From assembly GCA_951394405.1 (NCBI GenBank), contig OX596344.1, positions 2,232,001 through 2,296,000 on the forward strand: a stretch of 64,000 bases of DNA, given 5' to 3'. The DNA comes from Coprinellus micaceus (lineage: Eukaryota; Basidiomycota; Agaricomycetes; Agaricales; Psathyrellaceae). The notes beneath the pieces are model-generated. The model did not search any database. It saw only the letters and a program-made list of their open reading frames with translations, and was not told the origin of the DNA. Shown here one piece after another: positions 1-11,930 of this stretch (its first letter is position 1; each line of letters starts with the position of its first letter). A program made the position numbers and the translations under genes.

Positions 1-3000
1 TGCTGACTACTCCGATCACGGCTTGGCGAATATAAGAGAGAAAGTCATACGGGTAGCGGGTATGGTGCGAAGGCGGTCGAGGGGTGAGTTTGCCCCTACC
101 TATGGGGCGATTTATGTGACTCGGGAGTGAAATGAGCTCGCGGTCACGCTCCGGCGGTAACAAGGTTCTGATTCCTGAAGCCATCACGGCCCGGTTGCGT
201 TTACGTTCAAATGACAAACAATGTTTCAAGAAACAAGGATGGACGTGAGCTCTGAGTCAGCCGCCCTAGCCATAGTCCTTCCCAGTTCGATTTTACCCAG
301 AGCGTATACAAAATGGTGTGCCAGTGCGATGAACAATTCAGTGGGTCAGGGGGGAGGATGGGCGAAGGCTGGGGAGATGGTCCTGCATGACTTTGGGGAT
401 TGGAACCCGAACTTGGCGTCAGGTTGCACAGAGCCAGAAGGGACGTAGGGGTGGCAACGGATCCACACGGATCCAGGCGGGATTTGGCTTGGGAGAACCC
501 GAAACACAATGCGACATCGAAGTCTATTACACCTCAGGAGTCTTATGTCTGTGCCCCTCGATCAAGAATGTTCCAAGGGTTAGACGGGTCAGACTTACGA
601 TAGCAGAGTTTTGACTCGGGATATACTGTAGTGGACTGTATGGAGGGGACGGTCACGTCACCCAGCTCCCGCCTGTCCCCTATTCGAAAGAGGGTCACGC
701 GTCACACAGCGGTCGTCCTTGAAATCCACCCTCTACTTTTAGACCCTCCCAAACGAATTCTGACGAAATTTCGAGAAAAACCCGTGCCACCAAGAGCCTT
801 GAAACCTGCTATCTCGGTTCCCCAATATCATGCCCGCCAGTTCCTGCCCCTTCTCCCTAACTTTGGCTCATGCCGCGCATCACACGGCCGCTGTCCCCAA
901 ATTTCACCCTCCACCGAAGTATCGCGCTCCGGCGGCTGTCCCCTCCGTATTACAGTCCACTACAGAACGGTATGTGACGGCACATCTGCCAGGTTGTTTG
1001 CCTTTGTTTGTAACAGTGGACATGGGCGCTCTCGATTCAGGCGGTGGGCGCTTACAGTCCGCGACAGCTGATTGGACGACAGATTGAAGGACAGAGGAAG
1101 GAGTTGAAGGATTCCTATTACCGAGCTCAGTGAGGGTGTAACGAATTAGATCGCGTAGGCTGCGTATGAAGGGCTCCGAGTGTATCAACGCCGGCACGGT
1201 TGGTCATTTTTGTATTGGACTAGAAAGACTTGGGTCATTTTGATGAATCATTTTGGTGACATTTCTAGTCGTTGGATTCTGCCAGCTTACACCGCTCACT
1301 ATTTCAGCCAGGGCGCCTGAACCTGCCTGAACCTTTCCTCGTGGAGCTCAATTCCCCGCTTGAACTGGATCTATCTTCGGACCGCAGCTGGAGCCGTACC
1401 ACTGGCCAACGTAAGCTGCCTCTCGGGTGATTTTGATTCCAAAACAAGACATAGTTCACCCCGGGTGCATTCAGTGCCGTGACCGACCTTCGCGAGACTC
1501 CGATAGAGAGAAGTATGGCCGTTCCTGGTCTCCATAGACTAGGAGGCATCTGGAACTCGCTGGCTCGGATGTGTAGCCTCTCAGAGGATGACCGTCGACC
1601 AGTTCCACCCTCTGAATCCTCGCCCAAGCAGTCGCAAGTTTCCTGATTTGACAGTGAAGCTTGGCAAATCCGAAATCAGACGGAAAGCGCTTTTGGGAGC
1701 CGTTTCTGGTTCTCTTCATGCATATGCTATGCTGACTTGCCCACCCTGAGGGCCAGGTACTCTATTGCGAATTCCTGACCATGAAGGTGCAGGCACCATT
1801 AAGGTGGAGGGCAGGGGTTTTGTGGATTTCGACGAATGAAACATCTATGAATACCTTAGGCCCAGTGTGCGGTGCCAGGACCACGTGGACGCAGGGACTA
1901 GCAGTGTATTGAGGCGCGAAGTACGTCTGCCCAAAAGCAGGGCCATATTTTCATCACAAAAAGCGAGCTCGGCATTGCCTGCACCTCCCCACTCCCATTG
2001 AAAGTCGATGATCAGGGGCTCTGTCGGGAAACTCCGGATATTGCCATCAGGTTGGCGGGCCGCTCACTGCGCTTCTGGCTGCTGCGCAGCCGCCTGGCTT
2101 TTTCGTCTCCTACCGCCTAGGCCCTACGACCGCAGTATGATTACCTCTCTTCCCCAAGCAGCCGCCCCCGCCTTTGTGGAGAGCTATTTCTTCGACCCAA
2201 CATGCCCGTTGAATCATGGACGGATGTCGAAAAAGCTCTCTATGCGACCCGACTCATGTGAGCATTCATGTCTTCGACTCATGTTTGAGTCCTTAGACAT
2301 GGGTCAAGAACAATGCCCGTAGATTGAAAGTTGTCGCAACCATCTCCAACCCGACACTCACTCTCTCCAAATACCGCAACGACTCGGGTAGCTCAGTGAT
2401 TCAAGCAACTAGGGGCAATCATGGCCATCCAAACAGACCGCATTTCGGAATCGCTACCTACCAATCATCGACATATTCTTCCAAGCACTCACGCCGCTGC
2501 CACGGAAGAAATGGACCGACCACTACCCCCACACCACATCTACCCCTCCCCACCGCCGTCGTTATACAACACAAGTTCTCCTCCCCCGAGAGTGTATCAG
2601 GTTGTCCGGGACGCATCCATTGACAGCTTCCCTTCATGGCCCGGGTGGGGACAAGGAAGCTTGGGAAATTAACCCACCTCGCGAGGTCACCGATCAGCTC
2701 GCAGCCGTTTCAGGGAGTTGAGGAAGTGTGAACATGTTTCTGCCTTACCCCTGCTACGGTCCCCTTTCATTCATCCATTCCCATTTGCCAATCCCCGGAC
2801 AAGCCACGACCCCCCTGACGGGGCTGACCCTCTGCCTGGTCACAACCTCGACTCTCTCTCTCGGACGTCCTAGCCCTCGCCTCGCTCAAACCCAGCAGGC
2901 TCAACCATCCTGACGTCACCACTCCCCCATCCAATCAGCTCGGACGGTCAAGACATTGTAGCGGAAGATTGTTATCGTATGCTCAGTGCTGCCCTACAGG

Positions 3001-3089
3001 TCGCCGAGTTTCGCAATGTTCACCAAGGCAATGACTTCGTCTACCCCAGTTAGTCGACGATCTTCCTTCTACATCTCCGAAGCTCGGAA
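1..3089. other. No convincing gene
   Basis: Open frames here are short, overlap on both strands and show no family motif or sensible splice structure. The stretch from about 2420 to 2900 is C-rich and gives Pro/Ser-rich translations in several frames, as composition alone would produce. I see no tRNA, rRNA or transposon ends. It could be old decayed sequence or the flank of a gene outside the window. Confidence 0.5.
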
Positions 3090-3509
3090 GTGTCGTCGAT
3101 AGGCAACACTCTTGCCACAACATTGCTGCAGCCCCTGGCGTTCCCTGAATTCAGAATCGCCGACCTCCCCATTTCGCTCAGCCCCAACTTCGATGAGTGT
3201 GGACCATTCTCGCTGTCTTCCATTGCCTCCCTCGTCGACCCTCCCCCGGCGGCTCTCCGTCCGCTCACCCTTGCCCACTTCCCCCTTGTCGAGCAGGAGT
3301 TGATGGGCTACATTGCATCAATTCCCTCGCTTGAACTGGTGGGACTGCACGCTGAATATCCCGAAGCCCTTGTGCGGCTTCAAACCATCCTAGGGCTGCG
3401 GCGGTCGTGTGTAACACCTGGATATGAGCCGCCACACGCTTGCGGTGCACGTTCAATGGTAGCGTTCGATAGCTTGGTAGCGGCAGCGAAGCTTGCAAAG
3501 CCTTCGTAA
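3090..3509 (+). other. Possible coding fragment, unrecognised
   Basis: A frame of 139 codons begins with ATG at 3090 and ends at 3509. The translation has a regular Leu/Pro pattern (for example LRPLTLAHFPL and IPSLELVGLHAEYPEAL) that faintly resembles the leucine-rich tails of basidiomycete F-box-like proteins. No F-box is visible and I found no convincing splice partners. An overlapping antisense frame means that composition could explain it. Low confidence. Confidence 0.2.
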
Positions 3510-5536
3510 AGTCTGTCCGTAGCAAGGGTTCGCCGCGCTAATGAGAGTTACTCCCCCGGGCCCGGCCAACGAGGGTATGGACATTACACTGGACAACTGC
3601 TATTCGAGCTAGGGACATTATCGGGCGGCAGGGGTGCCGACGGAAGTACGGGCCTGGGCAGGGTTGTTTCCCCGAGCAAGAGGGGGGGCCAAGAAGCAGT
3701 GGTGTTGGGGTATGGTAAGGGCCAGCAGCAAGCTATGCGACAGGGCCCCAGGAGGGTGACGTTAGCCGGTGTACGAACGTCCACACGGGGATAACAACAC
3801 CGTCGTCTTCGGCTAGAGTTACTTAGTTCCGGAGCATGGGCGCCACTCGTTATTTCCCCCTTGCCCCTCCGGTTTCCTCCCACCTCCTCCTGCCCTGTAA
3901 ACGCCCTCCCAACTACCCACCTAGCGCGCCTCATTGTTGCACCCACCTCATGTCCTCTTCCTCAGGGATGAGGACTACCTAACCGACGGATTCGTCTGGG
4001 ATACCCCCTCTTATATTCCCCATTCCCTCCTGTTGCCACAGCCCGCCTGGTAATATATTCCTTCAAATGGGTTTCCTCCCCCGTCGCACGCGCTCCAGGT
4101 GCACTCGCCGCTAAGTATTTAACCCAGCAATGGGGCCTTTTATTAGTTATACGTAGTTGCCTACGTAGGCTCCTCCCACAGAGCTGTGGGCCCCAGAGTA
4201 TGCGAAACGTAGGGTTTATGTGTGAGCCGCCCCTGCGCTGTTGTAGGATCAAACGATCCTCGCGCGTAAGGCCTAACTACGCCGAGGTGTTCTCGGCAAA
4301 CTTTCGCATCCAAATTGGTCGAGCAGGCTGCCCGTAAGTCCCTCAGTACATAACATGCGCTCTATCCCTGTGCTATGAAATGGAATCCGGTCGGTGAGCG
4401 TGTGGCCCCGAGCCAAACTCCATATGCTAGTTTCCTTTTGAGAACCATGGCGAATGGAACGAGATTTGAGAATTGAGCGGAGTGCCAGTGGAGTGTGGTG
4501 TCACTGTGGCGCTGTCACGTATCGGTTTGCCAGCGCAGAAATTCGTGGCAGTATACACTGGTAAGCCTGATGAATAGCAGTGTGGTGCCACCCCTTCTCA
4601 AAAATGCTCCCTAAAACCCAGGGTACCAGCGGAGAAATCGGCGACACCAGCTGCCAGGTTCTCGGGGACCCACTCCCATATAGAGTAAAGCCATCCATAG
4701 GTACATCATCGAGCGGGAGGCGGCGCCAACCCACTCAATGAGGGGCCTGGAGGGTCCCATCGAATAGCTGTTTCGACTCACAGGTTCAACGGGATCTGGC
4801 CTTAACCACACATTAGATCGGTAAGCTACCTTAGGACCTAATATAGGACCCTGTCACTTTTATTGATATCGATGGTACTGATGCCGCCAATTCCTCCGTT
4901 GCCAGCCCCTGCTGAAATTTGGCTTTGACATCTTCGCCAAGCTGTTGCAGAATCTGGACGTTCCGCACTATGTCGGGACATGCGAATACATACATGAGTA
5001 CACATGTCCCCATTTACTTGCACTCCCAACAAACTAGGATGTGCCGTGTGCGAAAATGGATCAAAGGCTGTGCAACACCCAGACCGTCACCTTCAGGCGG
5101 TGCCGAAGCTGTTGGAACAGTTTTCTAGCTGAGCGCCTATGTAGGCATTCACTTATCCAGACCCAAAGGTCCCAGCGCTTGTTTACTGCTCTGAAGCCTA
5201 CACGGTTTTTTCCTCGTTCCGCGTGAGGCAATACTGGATTGGCCCATGCAAAGCCGCAATGGTGGTTGCACGAACGTCACTTGCACAGGTATCTCGTTGA
5301 TCCGCCTCAATGCGACGCCCATCGAAGGGTGATAGTTTCTCATGAGCTCCTCCTTGATTACCACTCCAATTTCATCCCCGAACAACTGTTGGCACCCAAC
5401 ACCATTTGCTGTACGTGACGTTGGACACTGACAGCGCCTCGAGTCTCGAAAATACATATAAGTGCCCAACAGCTACGATATCGCCCGTCTTCAGGCCCCA
5501 CCATTCCGTCAAGTACCAATCACCATTCCTGTTTGA
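3510..5536. other. Intergenic, no gene seen
   Basis: Short frames only, none with motifs or splice support. The last few hundred bases should contain the promoter of kinase A1, but I see no clear TATA element there. Confidence 0.45.
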
Positions 5537-6794
5537 ATGTCATTCCCTGTCCCAGGCCTGCCAAACGAGACAGAGCATTGCCCGGTGAGCCTCCCTTCAT
5601 CCTGGACCTCCAGCTCGGTTTGCTTACCCCTGTTACCAAGAACCTATCTTCGAGGCTCACTCAGATCGACCAATTCGCGTATGCCCTTGGAGAAATATCC
5701 GACGTTTTCAGGGCGCGAAAGACCCAGGACGTGAGGGCAAAGGTACGGCCTCTTTATGCCCCGCTGGCTAGGCGGCTGAACGCGCCTCACTGCGTACTAC
5801 AGAAACGCTACGTGATAAAGACCCTTCGTGCAGGCTCTAGCTCCAACCCCAATTTCTTTTCACACTTCCAGCGGGTAAGTTTCCCTTAACGGGCAGGAGT
5901 AGGTTTGAAAGCTGAGCAGCCCTCGTCTAATAGAAACTTATACGGTGGGGGGACCTCCTGGGACAACTGAATCACGAGAATATTTGCACTATCCGTGGTT
6001 TGACCTATGGAACCAGTCGTCTCCCTGGCATCGTGATGGACTTCTACGAAGGGGGCTCGATCGTCAATCGAATGAAAAGCCACTCTTACACCAACGACCA
6101 GAAGTTGTCATGGGTAACTAATTCCACCTCGTTTTGGGCTTCGACACGGATTTAACGTCAGTTACCAATCCTTAGGTCAAGCAGATTGCCTCTGGAATGC
6201 GCTACCTCCACCGCAGACATCCGCCTATTGCCCATGGGGACTTACGGGGGTCAAACATCTTTCTGAACTCTTCGGGAAAAATAGTCATCGCCGACATAAA
6301 AATGGTCTACCTGACCGACATGCCAGAGTTTACTATGATGCGGAGCGCGGCGACCGCACGCTGGACTGCGCCCGAGTTGATGGACCCAAAGGTACAAAGG
6401 CCATCGGCTTCTGTTGAAGGACCTGATTGCACGACTCAGAGCGACGTCTTCGCCTTTGCAATGACAGTCGTGCAGGTTAGTCATCTTGCAGTTACCTGGG
6501 TACGGTTGACTCAAGTGGATCCTCCCTAGATCTTCTCCGAAGCGCTTCCTTTCAGACAGACTAACAATGATACTACATGCATCTTCCTTATCCTGAGGGG
6601 GGAAAGGCCCGAGCTCCCGCAATATGTGCAGGACCACCCCGTGCTCGCGGGGCTTATCAGGGACTGCTGGGTCCGCGACCCCTCCAAACGTCCGCCGATG
6701 GCAGACATCTGTTGGAGGCTTGGCATGGTGGGTCCTATGAATATATATATGCGAGCATGACCCTAACCTCGCCTTCTAGGGCACTTCATCGTAA
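5537..6794 (+). CDS. Kinase-like protein A1 (TKL-type, altered DFG)
   Basis: Small kinase-domain protein, predicted 304 aa. Exons read by eye: 5537-5584, 5641-5742, 5803-5874, 5934-6113, 6176-6475, 6530-6727, 6780-6794; all junctions are GT-AG and in phase. The start is set by alignment with the short first exons of A2 and A6 (MSFPVPGLPNETEHCP here). Motifs: VAIK-type Lys in YVIKTL (about residue 56), catalytic loop HGDLRGSN (Asp about 156), DIK in place of DFG (about 174-176), and APELMDP. The glycine-rich loop is degenerate (ALGEISDVF). The intron that follows HGDLRG in A2 and A6 is missing, so exon 5 runs straight through. Known: HGD in place of HRD marks non-RD kinases. Inferred: DFG-Asp is kept but its Gly is lost, so activity is doubtful. 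The C-terminus is uncertain; another acceptor at 6806 would give a longer tail ending near 7058. Confidence 0.8.
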
Positions 6795-7667
6795 TTCCCA
6801 TTTCAGGGCCGTTGGTATTTCTTGCAGTTTGAACTGTTTTGGTACGATTATATGAAGTATGCCTCCTCTCCATCGTCTCCCATATTAGCGCCAGTGTCCG
6901 CCTCCCCTTCTAGACGCCTATACCAAGCTGGAAACTCGGCCTTGATCTCTCATTTCATTTATTATTTATTGCTGGTGTATTTATTTGCGTCATCGAACCA
7001 CCTGAGGGAACCTGCGCCGCCGGCAATCCGCCATGTCCTTAATAAATACTTGAAATGATACCCACAAGGAACTCACGTGTATAACCTGTCCGAGCCTGTC
7101 CGCATACGAGAGGTGGGCCCACGCGTTGGATCCCCGTGCTGTTTGGCTGGTTTCCTGGGGCTCCGAGCCGGCATCAAGTGTCGTGCCCCGTGCACCCGCA
7201 TCCGTTAGGGACAAAGCAAAAATGGAGGATCCCCAATATGCATACCTGTCCACTACTGTAGAGCTGTTAATATCTACGCTGTTCCTTCTAGAACCGTCTC
7301 TCCATGGTTGACGGGCGCCTAATACCGAACCTGTCATGTCAACCCGTTTTGGAAGGAAGGGCCCCAAGTACAACCGCACCGCTGTAATTGCGCCTTTCGT
7401 CGTACTTCATTGCAACCAAGACGATGATTAGGCGTTTAAACAAGGGAACAGCACAAACCCTGCTGTTGGACGGAGGGTGTGCCCAATTGAGACCCACGCA
7501 AGCACAAGCCTGATCGCCATTTCATTTCGTTGAGACGCCATCGCCGCCAGATGGGTGGAAGCTACTAAGGGGGTCCTAACTGGGAAATTGGACTTCCGTT
7601 TCGTCTATCAAGTAAGTGACAGATCAGAGGGAATAAGGCGATATAGAGACCAAAGAAGGAAGGATGT
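6795..7667. other. Intergenic between convergent A1 and SEC13
   Basis: Probable 3' untranslated regions of two convergent genes. The possible longer C-terminus of A1 lies here (to about 7058). No other feature seen. Confidence 0.5.
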
Positions 7668-9012
7668 CTAGCTATTCATATCGCTAACGCACTCCCAATT
7701 GCCCTTCAGGTTCTCCTTCCAAAGGGTAACTTTCCCGTCTCCACAGCTCACAGCAAGAAGGTTGCCTGCAAGGCTCCACGAGACTCTCCATACGACATCC
7801 GGGAACCTTCCAGCAGGCGCCTGCGCCCCTCCCGAGGGGCTAGCCAGCGCAGTACTGGGATCCAGCGCGGTCTTGACCCAAGGCGCCGTTGGGCTGTCTT
7901 TTGTCCAGATGAGCACAGTCTTATCCTGGGATGCGGTCGCAATGTAGCTGCGAGGAAGTCCGATGTTAGGGGCCCATGCGACGTCACGGACCCAATCGGT
8001 GTGGCCTTCGAGAGTCTCCTCCTCAACCCAGGACTGTGAATCTTCTCGGTATCCCCAGATCTTGACGAGGTTGTCACACCCGGCGCTGGCGAAACGTTTG
8101 ACCACGGGTGATTGGGGTGGCTGACCGGGAGCGGCAGTCGCAGGTTGCTGGGGAGTGATAAGGGATCCGGGAACCACAGCGGGAGCCCAGGAAACGGCGT
8201 TGCATCCAATAGCGTGACCGTTGAAGATGTCTGCGTCCCATTGTCCGTCATCTGTTTGAAGTACAGTTCAGTCATTTCGCTTAATGCGAAGGGGAGGGAA
8301 GCTACAGGGATCGGTACTGACTCTTGAAGGTAAGGACCGATAGCTTCCCATCGGAGGAGGCGCAAGCAAGGATCGCGCCAAGTTCATGTGGCGCCCACGA
8401 AACGGAATTGACTGTGGATCCATGAATAAATCATAGTAATGAGTTGGATATTTCAAGAAGCATACGTATTGGAACGCACCTGAGGCCGTGTGGAGAGTAT
8501 GCTCCTTAATCTTAATCCAACCACCAGAATTCGGCCCCTGCCCCTGCTGCTCCTTCCAGATCAACACCTTCCCATCGTACGAAGATGACGCCAGAATATG
8601 GCCGAACTTTGGATGAGCCCATGCAACCTGCCAAACCGGTCCCGTATGCCTAGATAGGGTTCGAGGGAGTTCGTTTCAACTCGGGCATGCGAGCTCGATC
8701 TCATATGAAGCGACGCACCCTTTGAGAGTCTGTCCGTTTGTAGATCGCGTTGTATCCCCATCTACAACGTCGAATACCTTCACTGTTCGATCTGAGGAGC
8801 AGGTGGCGAGTCTCTTCCCGTAGTAATCCAACTGGGCGTCATGCTATGTTCCATCCAAGTCATTAAACATGCCTGAAAAGCGTTCTTGATTCGACGTACA
8901 ATCATGTCCTCATGAGCGGTCTCAATTGGGACGGATTCTGACACTGCTGCCGACGCCTTTCATGAATCAGTGAGTCGAGGTGTGTGAGGGTGAACGGAGG
9001 ACACATACCATG
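7668..9012 (-). CDS. sec13: SEC13, COPII/nuclear pore WD40 protein
   Basis: WD40 beta-propeller protein that pairs with Sec31 in the COPII coat and with Nup145C/Nup96 in the nuclear pore Y-complex, and is also part of SEACAT/GATOR2. The sequence shows hallmark Sec13 stretches: [91 protein letters not shown] and [12 protein letters not shown]. Exons on the - strand: about 8950-8900, 8843-8719, 8649-8480, 8411-8322, 8251-7668; stop codon at 7668-7670. The first few codons are uncertain: a small first exon near 9012 is likely, spliced through an intron covering about 9006-8955. Frames are intact, at about 335 aa, normal for the family. It is unrelated to the kinases around it and is probably a conserved anchor gene. 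Confidence 0.93.
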
Positions 9013-9676
9013 GTTGGAGATGTTGGCGGTTCACTGGATAACCTCGTCCAGCGTAGTGAGTGGTCGTCACGACGTGTCCCATTATCCCACAGGCACGTGC
9101 TAACTGGCGGGCCGGCTGCCGGGAGTGCCATCTTGCTTCGTGTGCAGGAGACGCCCACGACCCTGGCGCCAACCTTCATGTTTGCCTCGACCTTCTGGCT
9201 GTGCGAGAGCCATTTTCACACCTACCACCATATATCCATGGCCAAGGCTGACCAAGGTACAAAGCATGTCATGAGGCAGTCAGCCGGATGGACTCATTCG
9301 AGCCTTCGATTACTGGCTGGGCTCGGTGGTTCCAGTGCGGTCCAAGCACCCCAACCTCCCCGTTCATGACGTACCCGCCTCGCCTAGGACATTAATAGCG
9401 AGCTATTTACCCTTTTAATCCCTCTTAGAAGAAGAGGACCCCTTTACTCATTCACTTACCAGAAGCAACCCTGTGATCACTCCTTGCCCGCATGCAAAGT
9501 GCCCTTCATTTTGCCACCGATCACTCTTACCTCTCCGCCCTACTTGAAGGAAGAAACGTCCCGAGCTGGGGGCCGTTACGGGATCGCTATCGGAACGTTG
9601 GTAGTATTAAAGCAGGAAAGAACATTTCGGCCAAACCTCGGGAAACTCCTTTCCATCGACGAAACCACCACCCACC
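9013..9676. other. Divergent intergenic region SEC13 / kinase A2
   Basis: The start codons of SEC13 (-) and A2 (+) face away from each other here, so both promoters should lie in this stretch. Open frames in it are short and lack motifs. I see no clear regulatory element. Confidence 0.45.
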
Positions 9677-11027
9677 ATGTTTCCTTTGGAGAACATCCCA
9701 AAAGAAACAAAGTGGTTTATCGTGAGTCAGACCCAGACGCCGCTAGAACCCCGGTCTAACTGATGCGCACTTGGGGTGTTCGAAAGGATCTCACCACCCA
9801 ACTCCACCAGATTGATGCATTTCCATGCGCCATTGGAGAGCATTCGGATATCTTCAGGGCCCATCGGATCGACGATGACAAGCGGGAGGTAAGAAGCTGC
9901 CAATTTATTGCTAAGCGCCCGTCGTCACGGGGCTTTGACTCCCACCGCGTTCTTTGCTTAATCATCCCATAGCACGTACTCGCCCTGAAGACCTTGAGAG
10001 CCGGCTCGAGTAGCAATCCAAACTTCGAGGAGATTATTCAGAGGGTAAGATTAATTGCTTTATCAGAGAAGCCGCTCTCACATAAATTCGTAGAAACTTG
10101 TCGAATTGGGACATCATTGGGCTCAACTCGGTCACGCAAACGTCGCGAAGATCCATGGAGTAGCCTACGGGTCTGGCAGACTGCCTGCGATCGTTATGGA
10201 CTACTACGAAGCCGGCTCCATCGTCTCGCGCATGAAAGCCGGGTCGGTAACCAATCAGGAAAAGCTACAATGGGTACGTTCCAGCTCTGCATTTCTCAAC
10301 GGGTTCTTGGGCGCCAATGACGGGACCAAACATCAGGTCAAGGAAATAGCTTTGGGTTTGAAGTATTTGCACAGGAGAAAGGTTCCGGTGGTTCACGGGG
10401 ACCTACGAGGAGTAAGCTTTCGCCTCTTCCCACATTATGCCCCTTAACACATGGCCCTTTAGGCCAACGTCTTCGTGAAAGCTAACAAGGAATGCGTCCT
10501 TGCAGATGTGGGGATGGTCTATATGACAGATATGCCAGAGTTCGTCATGATGAAGAGTGCTGCTACATGTCGCTTCACGGCGCCCGAGCTAATGGATCCC
10601 AACGTACCCAGGCAGACGGCGGAAGGCCCGGAGTGCACAATCCAAAGTGACGTCTTTGCATTCGCAATGACCGTAATCCAGGTAATTCTAACACGTTTCC
10701 TTGTCCTCGACTTATTAATCTCACCAACCTATCGCGGTACCTAGATCTTCTCGGGTGACGTTCCTTTCAGCCATAAGAAGAACGACACCTCTATCATCCC
10801 CCTAATCTTGAAGGGAGAAAGGCCGGAATTACCCCAATACATTCAGGAGAACCCCACTTTAGCGCGGCTTGTTCGGGACTGTTGGGCTCCAGAGCCAAAT
10901 AGGCGCCCGAATATATCAGGCATTTGCTACCGGTTAGGTTTGGTAGGTCCTCGCTTCTCCCGTCAATGCGCCACGCTCAACATGCCCACCCCAGACTTCA
11001 TATTTTCGATACCTCTTGGAATGGTAA
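9677..11027 (+). CDS. Kinase-like protein A2 (TKL-type, DVG)
   Basis: Predicted 307-aa protein that is nearly all kinase domain. Eight exons, all in phase: 9677-9721, 9787-9888, 9973-10044, 10094-10273, 10337-10411, 10463-10681, 10745-10942, 10995-11027. It begins MFPLENIPKETKWFI and ends TSYFRYLLEW, both matched by A6. Motifs: Lys in HVLALKTL (about 55), catalytic loop HGDLRG|AN with Asp about 155 and an intron splitting the loop, DVG in place of DFG (about 173-175), APELMDP (about 198), SDVFAFAMTV. The glycine loop is reduced to AIGEHSDIF. Lys, catalytic Asp, loop Asn and DFG-Asp are all kept, so activity is possible. It is the first gene of an A-B pair with B4 about 0.9 kb downstream. Substrate unknown. 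Confidence 0.85.
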
Positions 11028-11930
11028 GGTGCACTTTCCCGTCACATACGACTGTGGCTCAACTTTACGGCAGGGTCGGAATCCTCTAAACCATATTGGT
11101 GGCAAGATATGTCTCAAGCCTTATTCTGTGGTCTTATGGTCTCTTCCTCGAAACTGTTCTGCTCCCTCAGACACTACTACCGGATCCCCTCTCCCCGCGT
11201 CCCTGACTATGTTGCCATTGCACTATGCGGTTTACCGTCTCGAATATGGCCTAATGTCATGTCACGACATCTGCTCCATGCAACCTACTTTTATATAACA
11301 ACTCATTCGGGGTTTTCCGGTCTGGTCCTTCAAGTCCTTCCCTACGTTTCTCGAAGTCCACGAAGTCTGATGCGGCGCTAGTTGATGCTCGAACCTCCAC
11401 GAATGTCAGATGTTCGTTCGTCCAACATATTCGATCGTCCCTCAACCCACTCCTGCCTTTTCCATCCAAGGGTGGATGCGGATATTCTAAGCAATTCCTT
11501 CGCGCGTGGGGCTCTCGATCACACCCAACGCGTCCCGAAACTTGGCTTTTCCGATGCTCTTTCTGGCTGATTGGCTGCGATAGGTCTAATCGACATGAGC
11601 CGGGCGCTTAATCCAACTGACGGTCGATGCATCTCGAGATTCACTGCCATATACCCATTAGTTACGAAGTGCAAGCGCGCGTCTAATGAAGCTGAGCTCA
11701 GTGCCTTGAGGCCGAATCCCACATCCCGGACGTTGGCTCCGGTGACCACTGAAAATGCACGATCCAGATGTTTCACCTCCCAGACAGGAAAGTTGCTTCC
11801 TATCCTTTCTTTGAGAAATCTGCCGACTCAAACAGGTCACAGGGCTTGGAAACTTGCGGAATGTATTGTCGAACGAGGTGTATAAAACTTAAAGAGTCAC
11901 GAAGGCCTGCAGAAATCCGTGCCTTTCAAC
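11028..11930. other. A-B spacer, duplicated at 16.7-17.5 kb
   Basis: Non-coding by my reading. From about 11300 it aligns by eye with 16860-17496: both contain the string TTTTCCGGT, then CTGATGCGGCG or CTCATGCGGCG, a run near GATGCTCGAACCTCC, a shared stretch near GTCCCGGACGTTGG or GTCCCGGATGTTGG, and a TATA-like box before the B-gene start. It is the intergenic part of a duplicated two-gene cassette. Confidence 0.6.
11880..11888 (+). promoter_or_regulatory. TATA-like box upstream of B4
   Basis: GTATAAAAC lies about 45 bases upstream of the B4 ATG (11931). The duplicated gene B5 has a matching GCATAAAAC at about 17449, at a similar distance from its ATG. Conservation between duplicates supports a core-promoter role, but the spacing to the transcription start is unknown. 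Confidence 0.4.

Noticed and set aside
207..1197. Several overlapping open frames at the window start
   Set aside because: They overlap on both strands, lack motifs, and show no splice continuity; best explained as chance.
8112..8365. Open frames on both strands inside SEC13
   Set aside because: Shadow frames; the SEC13 frame has family motifs and clean introns.
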